Shown: positions 43,865-53,227, counted from the first letter of the stretch. The stretch: DNA of 64,000 nucleotides from Virgibacillus_F necropolis_A (GCF_044793635.1 NZ_CP084992.1:1178001-1242000); one strand, 5' to 3'. The notes: generated from the sequence alone by a model not told the origin. Translations and numbers: made by a program.

Positions 43865-44995
43865 ATGATTCCATTTAATAAACCGTGTGTAACAGGAAAA
43901 GAGAACGAATATATTCAAGAGGCAATCCAAGCGCCTAAACTTTCGGGGAATGGTCCTTTTGGTAAAAAATGTACAGAATGGCTGGAAGACCGCCTGAAGT
44001 GTAAGAAAGCTTTGCTTACACCATCGTGCACAGCCGCTTTGGAAATGACGGCATTATTAATTAAAGCGAATGAAGGCGATGAAATCATAATGCCTTCTTA
44101 TACCTTTGTTTCGACAGCTAATGCTTTTGCTCTTAAGGGGGCAGCCATCCGGTTTGTCGATGTTCAAACGGAAACGATGAACATTGATCCAGTAGCAATC
44201 GAAAATGCAATAACAGAACGAACGAAGGCAATTGTTGTTGTTCACTATGCTGGTATAGCTTGTGACATGGAAGAAATTATGAAAATTGCTAATCGACATG
44301 ATTTATGGGTTGTTGAAGATGCCGCCCAGTCCCTGTTAAGTACGTATAAAGGTAAATCACTTGGGACAATCGGCCATTTCGGGACCATTAGTTTCCATGA
44401 AACAAAGAACTACACATGTGGTGAAGGCGGTGCACTTCTGATAAACCATGAAAGCGTGGTGAACCGTGCTGAAATAATTCAGGAAAAAGGTACAAATCGT
44501 TCACAATTTTTAAAAGGAATGGTCGATAAATATACATGGCGTGACCTCGGCTCATCCTATTTATTAAGCGATATAAACGCTGCCTATCTCTATGCCCAAT
44601 TCCAATTTGCAGATAAAATAAATGAAGATCGTATCAATTCATGGAATCATTTCTACGAGGCATTACAACCTTTAAAGGAAACGGGCAAAATTTCACTTCC
44701 GTATGTACCTGAGGGATGTATTCATAATGCCCACATGTTTTATCTCAAAACAGAAAATGCAAACGTGCGTCAACAACTGATTGAATATCTAAAAGACCAG
44801 GGCATCATGGCTGTATCACACTATGTACCCTTGCATTCTTCACATGCAGGTGTAATGTATGGTAAATTCATCGGTGAAGATCAATTTACAACAAAAGACA
44901 GCGAAAGAATTCTGCGACTACCATTATATTATGGAATGGAAGAAGAGGATATCAATCATGTGGTCAATCATCTTTACAAATTTTACAAAATATAA
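43865..44995 (+). CDS. rffA: dTDP-4-amino-4,6-dideoxygalactose transaminase (RffA/WecE type)
   Basis: This 376-residue DegT/DnrJ/EryC1 aminotransferase has its PLP lysine at K181 (SFHETKNYTCGEGG), the same number I recall for E. coli WecE. Other matching stretches are LLTPSCTAALEMTALL, MPSYTFVSTANAFALKGA, VVHYAGIACDM, EKGTNRSQFLKGMVDKYTW and ESERILRLPLYY. It aminates C4 of dTDP-4-keto-6-deoxyglucose to give dTDP-Fuc4N. ATG 43865 follows GAGGTGA. The last 38 bases overlap the next gene. Confidence 0.9.
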   Translation: MIPFNKPCVTGKENEYIQEAIQAPKLSGNGPFGKKCTEWLEDRLKCKKALLTPSCTAALEMTALLIKANEGDEIIMPSYTFVSTANAFALKGAAIRFVDVQTETMNIDPVAIENAITERTKAIVVVHYAGIACDMEEIMKIANRHDLWVVEDAAQSLLSTYKGKSLGTIGHFGTISFHETKNYTCGEGGALLINHESVVNRAEIIQEKGTNRSQFLKGMVDKYTWRDLGSSYLLSDINAAYLYAQFQFADKINEDRINSWNHFYEALQPLKETGKISLPYVPEGCIHNAHMFYLKTENANVRQQLIEYLKDQGIMAVSHYVPLHSSHAGVMYGKFIGEDQFTTKDSERILRLPLYYGMEEEDINHVVNHLYKFYKI

Positions 44996-46649
44996 GTTTA
45001 TACTGATTGCATGCTTAATTATCATTGGTTACCTGATGCCGTATTACTTGTTAGGAGAAAACACACACATTCGCGTCCACGATAACCTGGACTCGAACAT
45101 TGTTTGGTATAAAATGCTCGCTGAAAGCGGGAAAATATTTTCGATGCTATACACGGAATTTCCAAATGTGATCAACGGTCTCCCAAGAAGTTCGCTTCCA
45201 TCAGGACTTGACGCAATGGTTTGGCTTTATGTGCTGTTTGGACCCTTCACAGCCTATGTAATCAACCAAACAATCATGCGATTTGTAGCGTTTTTCGGAA
45301 TGTATCTGTTATTGAAAACAACAATCATTCCACAGGTTAAATCATCCTGGATAAGTGTCGGCGTTGCTTTAGCCTTTTCCATGCTTCCGTTTTGGCCATC
45401 TGGTGCATTGTCAATTGCTGGTTTACCTTTAGCGTTACACATATTTTTAACAATTCGAAGGCATGGGGTTCGAGCACCAAAACTGTATTGGGTAATCTTA
45501 CTTTTGTACCCTTTCTTTTCAAGCTTTATCCTGACATTTGTTTTTTTCCTAAGTTTAATCGGAATCCTTTGGCTAGTTGATTGGATTCGATCAAAACATA
45601 TTAATCTTCCGTTTTTCCTGGCGATATTCTTTATGAGTCTGCTTTATTTGATTAAAAATTACCTAGTGATTTATTCCATGTTTATAAATAGTGGATTTAC
45701 ATCACACCGCAATGAACTTAATTTAGGGCACAAAGATTTACAAGGGACCTTACAGTTGTTTTTGGATAACTTTATGGAAGGTCATACACATGATATGGAT
45801 TTGCATTATTGGATTATTCTCCCGGTTATTGGATTAGCAATACTTGCAGCTGCATATTATAAATTAAAACCGAAATGGTTGGTAGGTTGTTTGCTCGCTA
45901 ATGTGGCTCTTTCACTTATCTATGCTTTTTGGTATTGGGAAGGATTGCGTGTATTAAAAGATAATTTTATGGTGGCAAACACGTTTAACTTTAGCAGAAT
46001 ACACTTTTTACATCCTTTATTCTGGTATCTTTGTTTTGCATTGGCTTTAGCAATTTTGTGGAAACATCTTAAATTTGGAAAGTCGCTAGCGGTCGTTTTG
46101 ATTATTGCACAATGTGTATTACTATTTCAGCTAAATGAAGAAAATAAATACGAAAAAGTTGGCACACCGACGTTTAAAGAGTTTTATTCCACTGAATTAT
46201 TTCAAGAAATAGAGGAGTACATTGGAAAAGACCAGTCCGATTACCGTGTTGTAAGTGTCGCCATGCACCCAACAATTGCGCAATATAACGGGTTCTATAC
46301 CCTTGATACGTATAACACCAGCTATCCACTTTCCTATAAGAAAAAATTTAGAAAGGTAATCGCACCAGAGCTTGAAGAAAATCCAACACTCGAAAATTAC
46401 TATGACACATGGGGCAGCAGAGCCTATATGTTTGTAAGTGAAATAGGGAAACACTATTTGTTTTCAAAAAACAGTGATAAAGTCATCCAACAGCTGGATA
46501 TTAATACAGACGCACTTAAAGAGTTGGGTGGGGATTATGTCTTTTCAGCACTGCCTATCAACAACCATCAAAAGATCGGACTTACATTCAAAAAGAGCTT
46601 TAAATCGGCACAATCTCCTTGGAAAATTTATCTCTACAAAATCACTTAA
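44958..46649 (+). CDS. Polytopic membrane protein, DUF6044/YkoS-like (candidate surface glycosyltransferase)
   Basis: This 563-residue protein has ten or more predicted membrane helices in its first 390 residues and a hydrophilic C-terminal domain. An early outer loop contains IRVHDNLDSNIVWYK, an acidic DN-D patch of the sort GT-C enzymes use. It looks like the YkoS family of B. subtilis, where ykoS neighbours the GT2 gene ykoT (recalled). ATG 44958 has AGAGGAT ten bases upstream and overlaps rffA by 38 bases. It is last in the operon, with a terminator after it. It would transfer the lipid-linked sugar to a surface polymer; acceptor unknown. Confidence 0.72.
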   Translation: MWSIIFTNFTKYKFILIACLIIIGYLMPYYLLGENTHIRVHDNLDSNIVWYKMLAESGKIFSMLYTEFPNVINGLPRSSLPSGLDAMVWLYVLFGPFTAYVINQTIMRFVAFFGMYLLLKTTIIPQVKSSWISVGVALAFSMLPFWPSGALSIAGLPLALHIFLTIRRHGVRAPKLYWVILLLYPFFSSFILTFVFFLSLIGILWLVDWIRSKHINLPFFLAIFFMSLLYLIKNYLVIYSMFINSGFTSHRNELNLGHKDLQGTLQLFLDNFMEGHTHDMDLHYWIILPVIGLAILAAAYYKLKPKWLVGCLLANVALSLIYAFWYWEGLRVLKDNFMVANTFNFSRIHFLHPLFWYLCFALALAILWKHLKFGKSLAVVLIIAQCVLLFQLNEENKYEKVGTPTFKEFYSTELFQEIEEYIGKDQSDYRVVSVAMHPTIAQYNGFYTLDTYNTSYPLSYKKKFRKVIAPELEENPTLENYYDTWGSRAYMFVSEIGKHYLFSKNSDKVIQQLDINTDALKELGGDYVFSALPINNHQKIGLTFKKSFKSAQSPWKIYLYKIT

Positions 46650-46680
46650 AGTGTAATGGATCCTATAGCTTCTGAATATA

Positions 46681-46720
46681 AAAATGCAACGTGATGAATG
46701 ATCATGACGTTGCATTTTAT
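46681..46720. terminator. Terminator of the deoxysugar operon (bidirectional)
   Basis: AAAATGCAACGT pairs with ACGTTGCATTTT. It lies between the stop of the DUF6044-like gene and the convergent hydrolase gene. Confidence 0.88.
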
Positions 46721-46753
46721 TATCATTTTTTAAGATATAATTTAAATTTAAGC

Positions 46754-47608
46754 TTAATGATTTACTTCTTTCCATGTCCGGACCAATCCTTCAACAATAG
46801 GTTCAATTACTTCGGCTTCCGTATTGTATTTACTATGAGAAAGCGGAGTCCAGCCTGTCACCAGCCCACCTGCATTCACTTCAATATCCTTTGTTACGGC
46901 TTTTTGATAATGTTTATTCAATCCCTTTAAAGGAAACGCAAGAACATCATCCTTGTCGTAAAAATTGATCCATTCTCCTTGTACCTTTGGATAAATACTG
47001 TGCAGATCTGCAGATGGAACATGAATAGGCATTCCGAAATCCGGATAACGCATAGACCACAATGCCAGAGGACTTCCCATTGTATAAAAAAGCGTCAATG
47101 TCTGTGATTGTTCAATTGGTGTATTAGAAGCAATTTGCATTGTCTTTGGTCCGATATTTCCTTGTTTAAATTGAAGGTCATAAAAGTAATTACTTGCTAC
47201 AATCGATCCAAGACTGTGACTTACTATGCATAACGGTGCTTGTGGCCCGGCCCTTTCCTTTAATTTGCGAATGGTTTCAGCCAAAAGTGCATTCACATTA
47301 TCATAATTCTGTTTACCTTGCTTAGTCGGTTGATATGCAACTGCATCTGCAAGAAATTCCACTACAAATCGGCGTAACCACAAATAGTCTAAATCGGTAT
47401 TTTTTTGCAATCGACCTAACAGCTTTTTTTCTTCATTTTCAAAAACCGATGACCAAAAAACGGATTCAAAAACAAGCTCTTGATTTGCATTTTTATTTCC
47501 TAGCTTTTCGATAAATCCCTTTTTGATTTTTCGAATCATTTCATCTGCAAAGTCTTCATCTGGTGTTCCAGCGCCATGTAAAAAAGCAACCGCTATTTTT
47601 TGTGCCAC
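46754..47608 (-). CDS. Alpha/beta hydrolase-like protein, unassigned
   Basis: This 284-residue protein has an early strand-loop VAFLHGAGTPDEDF, an oxyanion-type HGAG, and the nucleophile-elbow-like IVSHSLGSIVASNYF, so a serine hydrolase is likely. A possible acid/His pair lies in the C-terminal part. No signal peptide is visible. The start is GTG at 47608, with GGGGG seven bases before; GTG 47614 is in frame. Substrate unknown. It does not seem tied to the neighbouring sugar or NAD operons. Confidence 0.75.
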   Translation of the reverse strand: MAQKIAVAFLHGAGTPDEDFADEMIRKIKKGFIEKLGNKNANQELVFESVFWSSVFENEEKKLLGRLQKNTDLDYLWLRRFVVEFLADAVAYQPTKQGKQNYDNVNALLAETIRKLKERAGPQAPLCIVSHSLGSIVASNYFYDLQFKQGNIGPKTMQIASNTPIEQSQTLTLFYTMGSPLALWSMRYPDFGMPIHVPSADLHSIYPKVQGEWINFYDKDDVLAFPLKGLNKHYQKAVTKDIEVNAGGLVTGWTPLSHSKYNTEAEVIEPIVEGLVRTWKEVNH

Positions 47609-47730
47609 AACCACACCCCCAAATGGATTAACTATTATTTACATAATAAGCTTTATTTTTAATCCTGTTAAGATGATTTTGACCTATTCTCAAACCTATA
47701 TACCCTGGAGGAGGTAGATTAACACCTAAG

Positions 47731-47847
47731 AAAAGCGCAAGCGCTTGGTCAGCCCCGACAAGTTTAAGACGAATCTCTTCGTGATGATTTTTATCACAAA
47801 GAGATTCGTCTTAAAACCTCAGGCGGGCTAGGGCGCTTGCGCTAGAC
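47731..47847. repeat. MITE-like element with GCGCAAGCGC/GCGCTTGCGC ends and a long central hairpin
   Basis: This 117-base element starts AAAAGCGCAAGCGC and ends GGGCGCTTGCGCTAGAC. The centre folds as AAGACGAATCTCTT / AAGAGATTCGTCTT around a short loop. AGATTAAC occurs just outside both ends (47716-47723 and 47848-47855), as a target duplication would. The ends are those of the repeats at 2587 and 16659, but the middle differs. Confidence 0.75.
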
Positions 47848-47881
47848 AGATTAACGCCAAAGTTTTCTTTCTTAACTGCAA

Positions 47882-47920
47882 ATAAAAATAAGGCGCAGCT
47901 ACTTATCCTAGCCGCACCTT
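47882..47920 (-). terminator. Terminator of nadBCA
   Basis: On the minus strand AAGGTGCGGCTA pairs with TAGCTGCGCCTT (two G-U pairs), followed by ATTTTTATTT, seven bases after the nadA stop. Confidence 0.85.
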
Positions 47921-47926
47921 CAAATT

Positions 47927-49036
47927 CTAAACTCTTTCCAACATCCGTTCAAGCGCTACTTCTGCCCATTTGGCAATTTCCGGTTCTACTGAAATTTGAT
48001 TCATCACTTCATCATTTTCAATTGTTTCCATTGTCCACAACAAATGTGGTAGATCAATGCGGTTCATTGTTAAGCAAGGACACATTTGTGGATTCAAAGA
48101 GAAAACTTCCTTGTCTGGATGCTGCTTTGTCAATCGATTTACGAGGTTCATTTCTGTTCCAACGGCCCACTTTGTACCCGCCTCAGCATTTCCAATCGTT
48201 TCGATAATATACTTGGTAGACCCAGCGTAATCAGATTTTGCAACCACTTCACGGCTGCATTCTGGATGGACAATAATCGCAGTATCTGGATCATTCGCTC
48301 GGAGATCCTCAATATTCCCCACCGTAAAGTTCTCATGTACAGAGCAATGGCCTTTCCACAAAATCACCCGCACCTGACTTAAATCGCCTCCATACTCAAA
48401 CCGCTCCAATATCGGATCCCACACCGCCATGGCATCCAATGGAATTCCAAGATCATACGCGGTATTTCGCCCTAAATGCTGATCAGGTAAAAACAATATG
48501 CGTTCTTTTTGTGTGAAAGCCCATTCCAGCATTTTTTTCGCATTCGATGACGTTACGGTTGCCCCACCATTTTCCCCTACAAAGCTTTTGATTGCTGCGG
48601 TAGAATTCACATAGGTTAACGGGATAATCGTATCGCCAAAGGTCTGCTGCATCTCCGTCCAGCCGCGTTCGGTTTGATCAATATTTGCCATATCAGCCAT
48701 CGAACAACCTGCACGCATGTCTGGCAGGATTACCTTTTGCCCATCACCAGTTAAAATATCCGCTGTTTCCGCCATGAAATGTACGCCACAAAACACAATA
48801 TATTCAGCCTCGGAATTTTTTGCTGAAACCTGTGCGAGCTGCAGGGAATCACCCGTCACATCAGCAAACTGAATGACTTCATCCTTTTGATAATGATGAC
48901 CAGGTATAAAAATTCTACTCCCCATCTTATCCTTCAACTCTTTAACACGGGCTTCCATTTCCTCAACAGATAAGGACTTATAATGGTCTGGAAGCATTTT
49001 CTGATCACTATTTTGAATCATATCTAATAAACTCAT
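47927..49036 (-). CDS. nadA: Quinolinate synthase A
   Basis: This 369-residue [4Fe-4S] enzyme condenses iminoaspartate with dihydroxyacetone phosphate. Likely cluster ligands are C111 (DMRAGCSMAD), C231 (KGHCSVHENF) and C321 (QMCPCLTMN), matching B. subtilis C110, C230 and C320 with an offset of one; C319 completes a CxC-like pair. The long (B. subtilis-type) form. The ATG has AGGAGGAAG. It is last of nadB-nadC-nadA; NifS probably builds its cluster. Confidence 0.95.
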   Translation of the reverse strand: MSLLDMIQNSDQKMLPDHYKSLSVEEMEARVKELKDKMGSRIFIPGHHYQKDEVIQFADVTGDSLQLAQVSAKNSEAEYIVFCGVHFMAETADILTGDGQKVILPDMRAGCSMADMANIDQTERGWTEMQQTFGDTIIPLTYVNSTAAIKSFVGENGGATVTSSNAKKMLEWAFTQKERILFLPDQHLGRNTAYDLGIPLDAMAVWDPILERFEYGGDLSQVRVILWKGHCSVHENFTVGNIEDLRANDPDTAIIVHPECSREVVAKSDYAGSTKYIIETIGNAEAGTKWAVGTEMNLVNRLTKQHPDKEVFSLNPQMCPCLTMNRIDLPHLLWTMETIENDEVMNQISVEPEIAKWAEVALERMLERV

Positions 49037-49047
49037 TTTTCTTCCTC

Positions 49048-49878
49048 CTATCGTACTAACAAACTAATATCTAGTGATGTTACGGAATGGGTCAGGAATC
49101 CTAGTGAAATAAAATCTACACCGGTGTCCGCATAACCAGCTAAATTAGCTAGTGTAATTCCACCAGAAGCCTCGGTAACAATATGCTTCGGAACAAGTGC
49201 TACAAACTCCCGCACTTCTTCGGGATTTCGGTTATCAAACATAATTACATCTGCACCGGCGCTTGCAGCTTCTAAAACTTCTTCCTTCGTCTCCGTTTCT
49301 ACTTCAACCTTAACCATGTGTCCGATATTTTCTCGAACCGATGCTACCGCTTTTGAAATAGACCCGCAAAACGAGATATGGTTATCCTTAATCATGACAC
49401 CGTCGTAAAGTCCTGAACGATGATTCTTGCCTCCACCTGACACCACAGCATATTTTTCAAGCATTCGTAATCCAGGTGTCGTTTTCCTTGTATCACAAAG
49501 CTGAATAGAACCGTCATTCAACGTATCCACACATTGTCTTGTCATGCTGGCCATCCCACTCATTCGCTGAACAAGATTTAAAATCACACGTTCGCCTCCA
49601 AGTATCGAAACGATTGGTCCATGTACTTCTGCAATCGTATCACCTGCATTTACCTGATCCCCATCCTTGTAAAAACATTCAACTTTCACCTGGTTATCAA
49701 GCAGTTGGTAAGCTTCATGGATAATCTGCAACCCAGAAATAACCCCATCGGCTTTTGCAATGAATACTCCTTTTCCAACTTCATCCGGTGGAAAAATCGC
49801 ACTACTTGTGAGATCGCAGTCCCCAATATCTTCTAGTAAAAAAGATTGCAGTAGCGTACGTAACTTTAATAGATTCAT
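49048..49878 (-). CDS. nadC: Nicotinate-nucleotide pyrophosphorylase (carboxylating)
   Basis: This 276-residue quinolinate phosphoribosyltransferase has EDIGDCDLTSSAIFP near the start, CDTRKTTPGLRMLEKYAV, GGGKNHRSGLYDGVMIKDNH and DVIMFDNRNPEEV. It makes nicotinate mononucleotide from quinolinate and PRPP. Complete length, ribosome site TAGGAG. It lies 11 bases before nadA on the operon and 11 bases after nadB. Confidence 0.95.
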   Translation of the reverse strand: MNLLKLRTLLQSFLLEDIGDCDLTSSAIFPPDEVGKGVFIAKADGVISGLQIIHEAYQLLDNQVKVECFYKDGDQVNAGDTIAEVHGPIVSILGGERVILNLVQRMSGMASMTRQCVDTLNDGSIQLCDTRKTTPGLRMLEKYAVVSGGGKNHRSGLYDGVMIKDNHISFCGSISKAVASVRENIGHMVKVEVETETKEEVLEAASAGADVIMFDNRNPEEVREFVALVPKHIVTEASGGITLANLAGYADTGVDFISLGFLTHSVTSLDISLLVR

Positions 49879-49889
49879 TTATAATTCTC

Positions 49890-51407
49890 CTATACTAGTA
49901 GCTTAATTTCTTTAAGTCTTAAAATTTCCTCACGTGTTTCTAGACCACTTGATTCAGGATAGTCAGACCGAAAATGTGTCCCCCTGCTTTCCTTTCGCAT
50001 CAATGCAGAAGTTGTAATGAGCCAAGCGGTCGTTAGCATATTCACAACCTCTATTTTTTCAACTGATAAACGACTCAAATCAATATGTGAAAAATCGTAT
50101 TGCTCGAGCCACGCCTTCATCCCTTCTAACCCGTGTTCATTTCGTACCACACCAACATTACGCATCATTTTTCTTTTTATTGTTTCTTTTGTTGGTAGAT
50201 CCATTGTTATTGATCTTTTTTTCACGTAATACGAGCCTTGCTTAGTCGTCCTATTTTTTTGGGACAATATTGCTTCAGCAGTCATGTTTCCGAAAACAAT
50301 TCCTTCCAACAGCGAATTACTTGCGATTCGGTTTGCACCATGAACGCCGGTACATGCAGTTTCCCCGACCGCATACAAACCGCCAAGCGATGTTTGACCA
50401 AGACGATCTGCCTTAATTCCACCTATCATAAAGTGGGCACCTGGAGTAATAGGTAAAAGGTTAGTTCCCACATCTATTCCATTATCAACGCACATCTTGT
50501 GAATAGTAGGAAATCGACTAGAAAAATTTTTGACATTGGATATATTTAAATACGCATTCCGTTCATTGAAAATCGCCCGTGCAACAATATCCCGTGGTGC
50601 CAAATCCTTCAATTCATGGACACCATCCATAATCAAGTGTCCATCTTGATTGACCAAAAAGGCACCTTCTCCTCTTACTGCCTCTGATACAAGTCCAAGC
50701 GCCTGTTTACCATCAAAAAGAAGGGTTGGATGAAACTGGACAAATTCCATATCGGTTAACTGGACACCCGCACGGTATGCCATTGCATATCCATCACCAG
50801 TTACAGTTGAATCATTAGATGTATATGAAAAAATTTCTCCACAGCCACCCGTTGCGAGAATCGTAGAACCTGCATAATGATCGATCACTTCCCCAGCAGT
50901 ATTTTTTGTAGTGACCCCCATACACTGCTGATCCTGGACAATTAAATCTATTACCATTTCATCTTCTACGATTGTAATTTTATTTTTAACTCGCTTAAGC
51001 ATAAACGTTATCAATGCTTTTCCAGTTGCGTCACCACCAGCGTGCAGGATCCTTCTTTTTAAATGACCGCCTTCTCTCCCTAAGTTCCAATCGCCATCCG
51101 AATTCAGATCGAATTCCAATCCTTTCCGTGTTAATTCATATAGATGACGGGAACCATTTTGAATGAGCATTTGAAGGTTTTCTAAATCACTGTGCTGACA
51201 TCCAGCAATCAACGTATCATGTAAATGGTCTTCCCAGTGATCATCCGGATGAACAGCCGCTGCAACTCCGCCTTGTGCCTGGAAAGAATTACTAGCTGTT
51301 TTATTAGACTTTGTGAATATAATCACATTCTTATCCATCGCTAATCTTTCAGCCACTGTCAACGCAGCTATACCGCTTCCAATAATTATCACGTCATCAA
51401 AAGCCAT
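49890..51407 (-). CDS. nadB: L-aspartate oxidase
   Basis: This 505-residue FAD enzyme of the succinate dehydrogenase/fumarate reductase family has VIIGSGIAALTVAERLA at the N-terminus, NSFQAQGGVAAAVHPDD, ATGGCGEIFSYTSN, QFHPTLLF and the active-site region HGANRIASNSLLEGIVFG. It makes iminoaspartate for NadA. The ATG has AGGCGA upstream. A NiaR-like operator lies 32 bases before the start. Confidence 0.95.
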   Translation of the reverse strand: MAFDDVIIIGSGIAALTVAERLAMDKNVIIFTKSNKTASNSFQAQGGVAAAVHPDDHWEDHLHDTLIAGCQHSDLENLQMLIQNGSRHLYELTRKGLEFDLNSDGDWNLGREGGHLKRRILHAGGDATGKALITFMLKRVKNKITIVEDEMVIDLIVQDQQCMGVTTKNTAGEVIDHYAGSTILATGGCGEIFSYTSNDSTVTGDGYAMAYRAGVQLTDMEFVQFHPTLLFDGKQALGLVSEAVRGEGAFLVNQDGHLIMDGVHELKDLAPRDIVARAIFNERNAYLNISNVKNFSSRFPTIHKMCVDNGIDVGTNLLPITPGAHFMIGGIKADRLGQTSLGGLYAVGETACTGVHGANRIASNSLLEGIVFGNMTAEAILSQKNRTTKQGSYYVKKRSITMDLPTKETIKRKMMRNVGVVRNEHGLEGMKAWLEQYDFSHIDLSRLSVEKIEVVNMLTTAWLITTSALMRKESRGTHFRSDYPESSGLETREEILRLKEIKLLV

Positions 51408-51438
51408 CGTTTATCGCCTCGATTATTTTGTGTGTATT

Positions 51439-51458
51439 TATATGTCTTGACACCTATA
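51439..51458 (-). promoter_or_regulatory. Putative NiaR operator before nadBCA
   Basis: The region contains TGTCTTGACA within TATATGTCTTGACACCTATA, a partly symmetrical site upstream of nadB. NiaR (encoded at 53228) represses nadBCA and nifS with nicotinic acid in Bacillus. A similar word is not visible next to nifS, so that assignment is tentative. Confidence 0.5.
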
Positions 51459-51499
51459 TTTACACAAGATTAAACTTAAAGCAAGAGTTTTTTATTTTA

Positions 51500-52017
51500 G
51501 CTGTTTTCGTAAAGACTGTCGCTTTTGAGAAAATTGATATAAAATGTGGCGTAACTTCTATCTATGTTAGATCTGTATTGCTGATAATGGAAACAAGTTA
51601 CTTAGGCAGCCGCAGCCCGTATACACTTCGCTTTCCGCGGGCGAGTGTCGAGCCTCCTCGGACTGCCGTCCTGCGGGGTCTCGCCGATCTCTTACTTCCC
51701 GCAGGAGTCTCCGTATATACGGGCTGCTGGTATAATAGTTTCCAATAACAGCATTCATTAGTTGAAAGAAATAACAAAGAATTCTTTACCAGTCCAGGTG
51801 AGTGGAGGGCGGTGACTCCTGCGGGAACAGCACGTGTCCGAAGACCCCGCAGAGTGGTTTTCTCGAGGAGGCTGAGGCCGTGCCCGCGGAAAGCATCCGC
51901 CCGGAGCGATCCTGGACGGCAGCAATAGCACATGTCTTTTGGAAATAAACCTAAAGTTATGTCGTAGTTTATATCAACTATGAAGTTGAAAAAACAACAA
52001 TAAGTACGAAAGAACCT
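51500..52017. repeat. Large compound dispersed repeat in the nadB-nifS divergent region
   Basis: This 518-base block has ends related to GCTGTTTTCGTAAAG...GCT as at 33871. It holds two GC-rich palindromic cores. At about 51604-51729, GCAGCCCGTATA faces TATACGGGCTGC around CTTTCCGCGGGCGAGTGTCG and ACTTCCCGCAGGAGTC. At about 51790-51915, CCAGGTGAGTGG... holds GACTCCTGCGGGAACAGCACG and GTGCCCGCGGAAAGCATCC, ending GATCCTGG. The open frames inside are products of the palindrome, not genes. Confidence 0.8.
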
Positions 52018-52084
52018 TTATTTTTTTCATTACATACATGTTCAAAAGGGTACTATTTGAATATTCTCACTAAGGAGTGTTTCG

Positions 52085-53227
52085 ATGATTTATTTAGATT
52101 ATGCCGCTACAACACCTATGTCTGAGGATTCTTTAGACATTTTCAATCAGGTTTCAAGGTCATTTTTTGGAAATCCAAATAGTTTGCATGATGCCGGCAC
52201 GCGATCTTCTCAACTACTAGAATCCTGCCGCACGGAACTAGCAGAATTACTAGATTGCGGTCACAAAGGGATATATTTTACTAGTGGCGGATCTGAATCA
52301 AATATTCTTGCACTGAGTTCACTTATAGATGCACATAAAGATAAAGGGAACCATCTTATCACAACAGTTTCCGAGCATTCTTCTATCTATAACTTTTTTA
52401 CCCAAATGGAAAAGGTTGGCTTTGATGTCACCTATTTACCATTGGATGAATACGGTCAAATCCAATTGGAAGATCTGAAAAATGCTATTCGCAAGACCAC
52501 GATTCTTGTATCGATTCATCATGGTAATGGAGAAATTGGTACGCTTCAACCAATTGAATCAATTGGGAACATACTCCATCAGCATGAGATTTTATTCCAC
52601 TGTGATGCTGTACAGACGTTTGGAAAAGTCCCAATCAATCTTAATAAAATTGATAGTCTATCGATTTCAAGCCATAAATTATATGGTCCAAAAGGTGTTG
52701 GGGCCGTGTATATAAACCCACAAGTAAAATGGAACGCACAAATGCCTAACACGACCCACGAAGGAGGCTTTCGGCCTGGAACAGTTAACGTTCCCGGAAT
52801 CACAGCCTTTGTTACTTCCGCAAAAGCAGTGTGTGATGATAGAATAAAGGAACACAAGCGTATTGATGGCTTACGGGCAGCATTAATGGATAAACTGAAA
52901 CAATTGCCTATTACCATCCAAATGGAGGGTCATCCAACTGATTATTTACCACACATTCTTGGATTTCGAATTGACGGAATCGAGGGGCAATATGTCATGT
53001 TAGAATGTAATCGTTACGGAATCGCAATTTCTACAGGCAGCGCATGCCAGGTTGGAAATCACAAGCTATCAAGAACAATGAAAGCATTAGGACGATCAGA
53101 TGCAGAGGCTAAACAGTTTATTCGCTTATCATTTGGAAAACATACAACGATCGAAGACATAGATAAAACGGCTGAAGCTTTTAAAAAAATCACAGATAGA
53201 TTCTTTCTTATTGAAGGAGATGAGTGA
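52085..53227 (+). CDS. nifS: Cysteine desulfurase NifS (NAD-biosynthesis associated)
   Basis: This 380-residue class V aminotransferase-fold enzyme starts IYLDYAATTPMSE. It has the PLP lysine in SISSHKLYGPKGVG and the catalytic Cys loop ISTGSACQVGNHKLS. It provides sulfur for the NadA iron-sulfur cluster. AAGGAG precedes the ATG. It lies directly before niaR and divergent from nadBCA, as in B. subtilis, but the divergent region is expanded by repeats to about 680 bases. Confidence 0.93.
   Translation: MIYLDYAATTPMSEDSLDIFNQVSRSFFGNPNSLHDAGTRSSQLLESCRTELAELLDCGHKGIYFTSGGSESNILALSSLIDAHKDKGNHLITTVSEHSSIYNFFTQMEKVGFDVTYLPLDEYGQIQLEDLKNAIRKTTILVSIHHGNGEIGTLQPIESIGNILHQHEILFHCDAVQTFGKVPINLNKIDSLSISSHKLYGPKGVGAVYINPQVKWNAQMPNTTHEGGFRPGTVNVPGITAFVTSAKAVCDDRIKEHKRIDGLRAALMDKLKQLPITIQMEGHPTDYLPHILGFRIDGIEGQYVMLECNRYGIAISTGSACQVGNHKLSRTMKALGRSDAEAKQFIRLSFGKHTTIEDIDKTAEAFKKITDRFFLIEGDE

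Noticed and set aside
51598..51933. Open reading frames on both strands in the nadB-nifS gap
   Set aside because: They lie in GC-rich palindromic repeat DNA, read as low-complexity Arg/Gly/Pro text, lack ribosome sites and mirror each other on both strands.
33871..52017. GC-rich repeats as a CRISPR array
   Set aside because: Copies are scattered, long and unequal, with no regular spacers and no cas genes.
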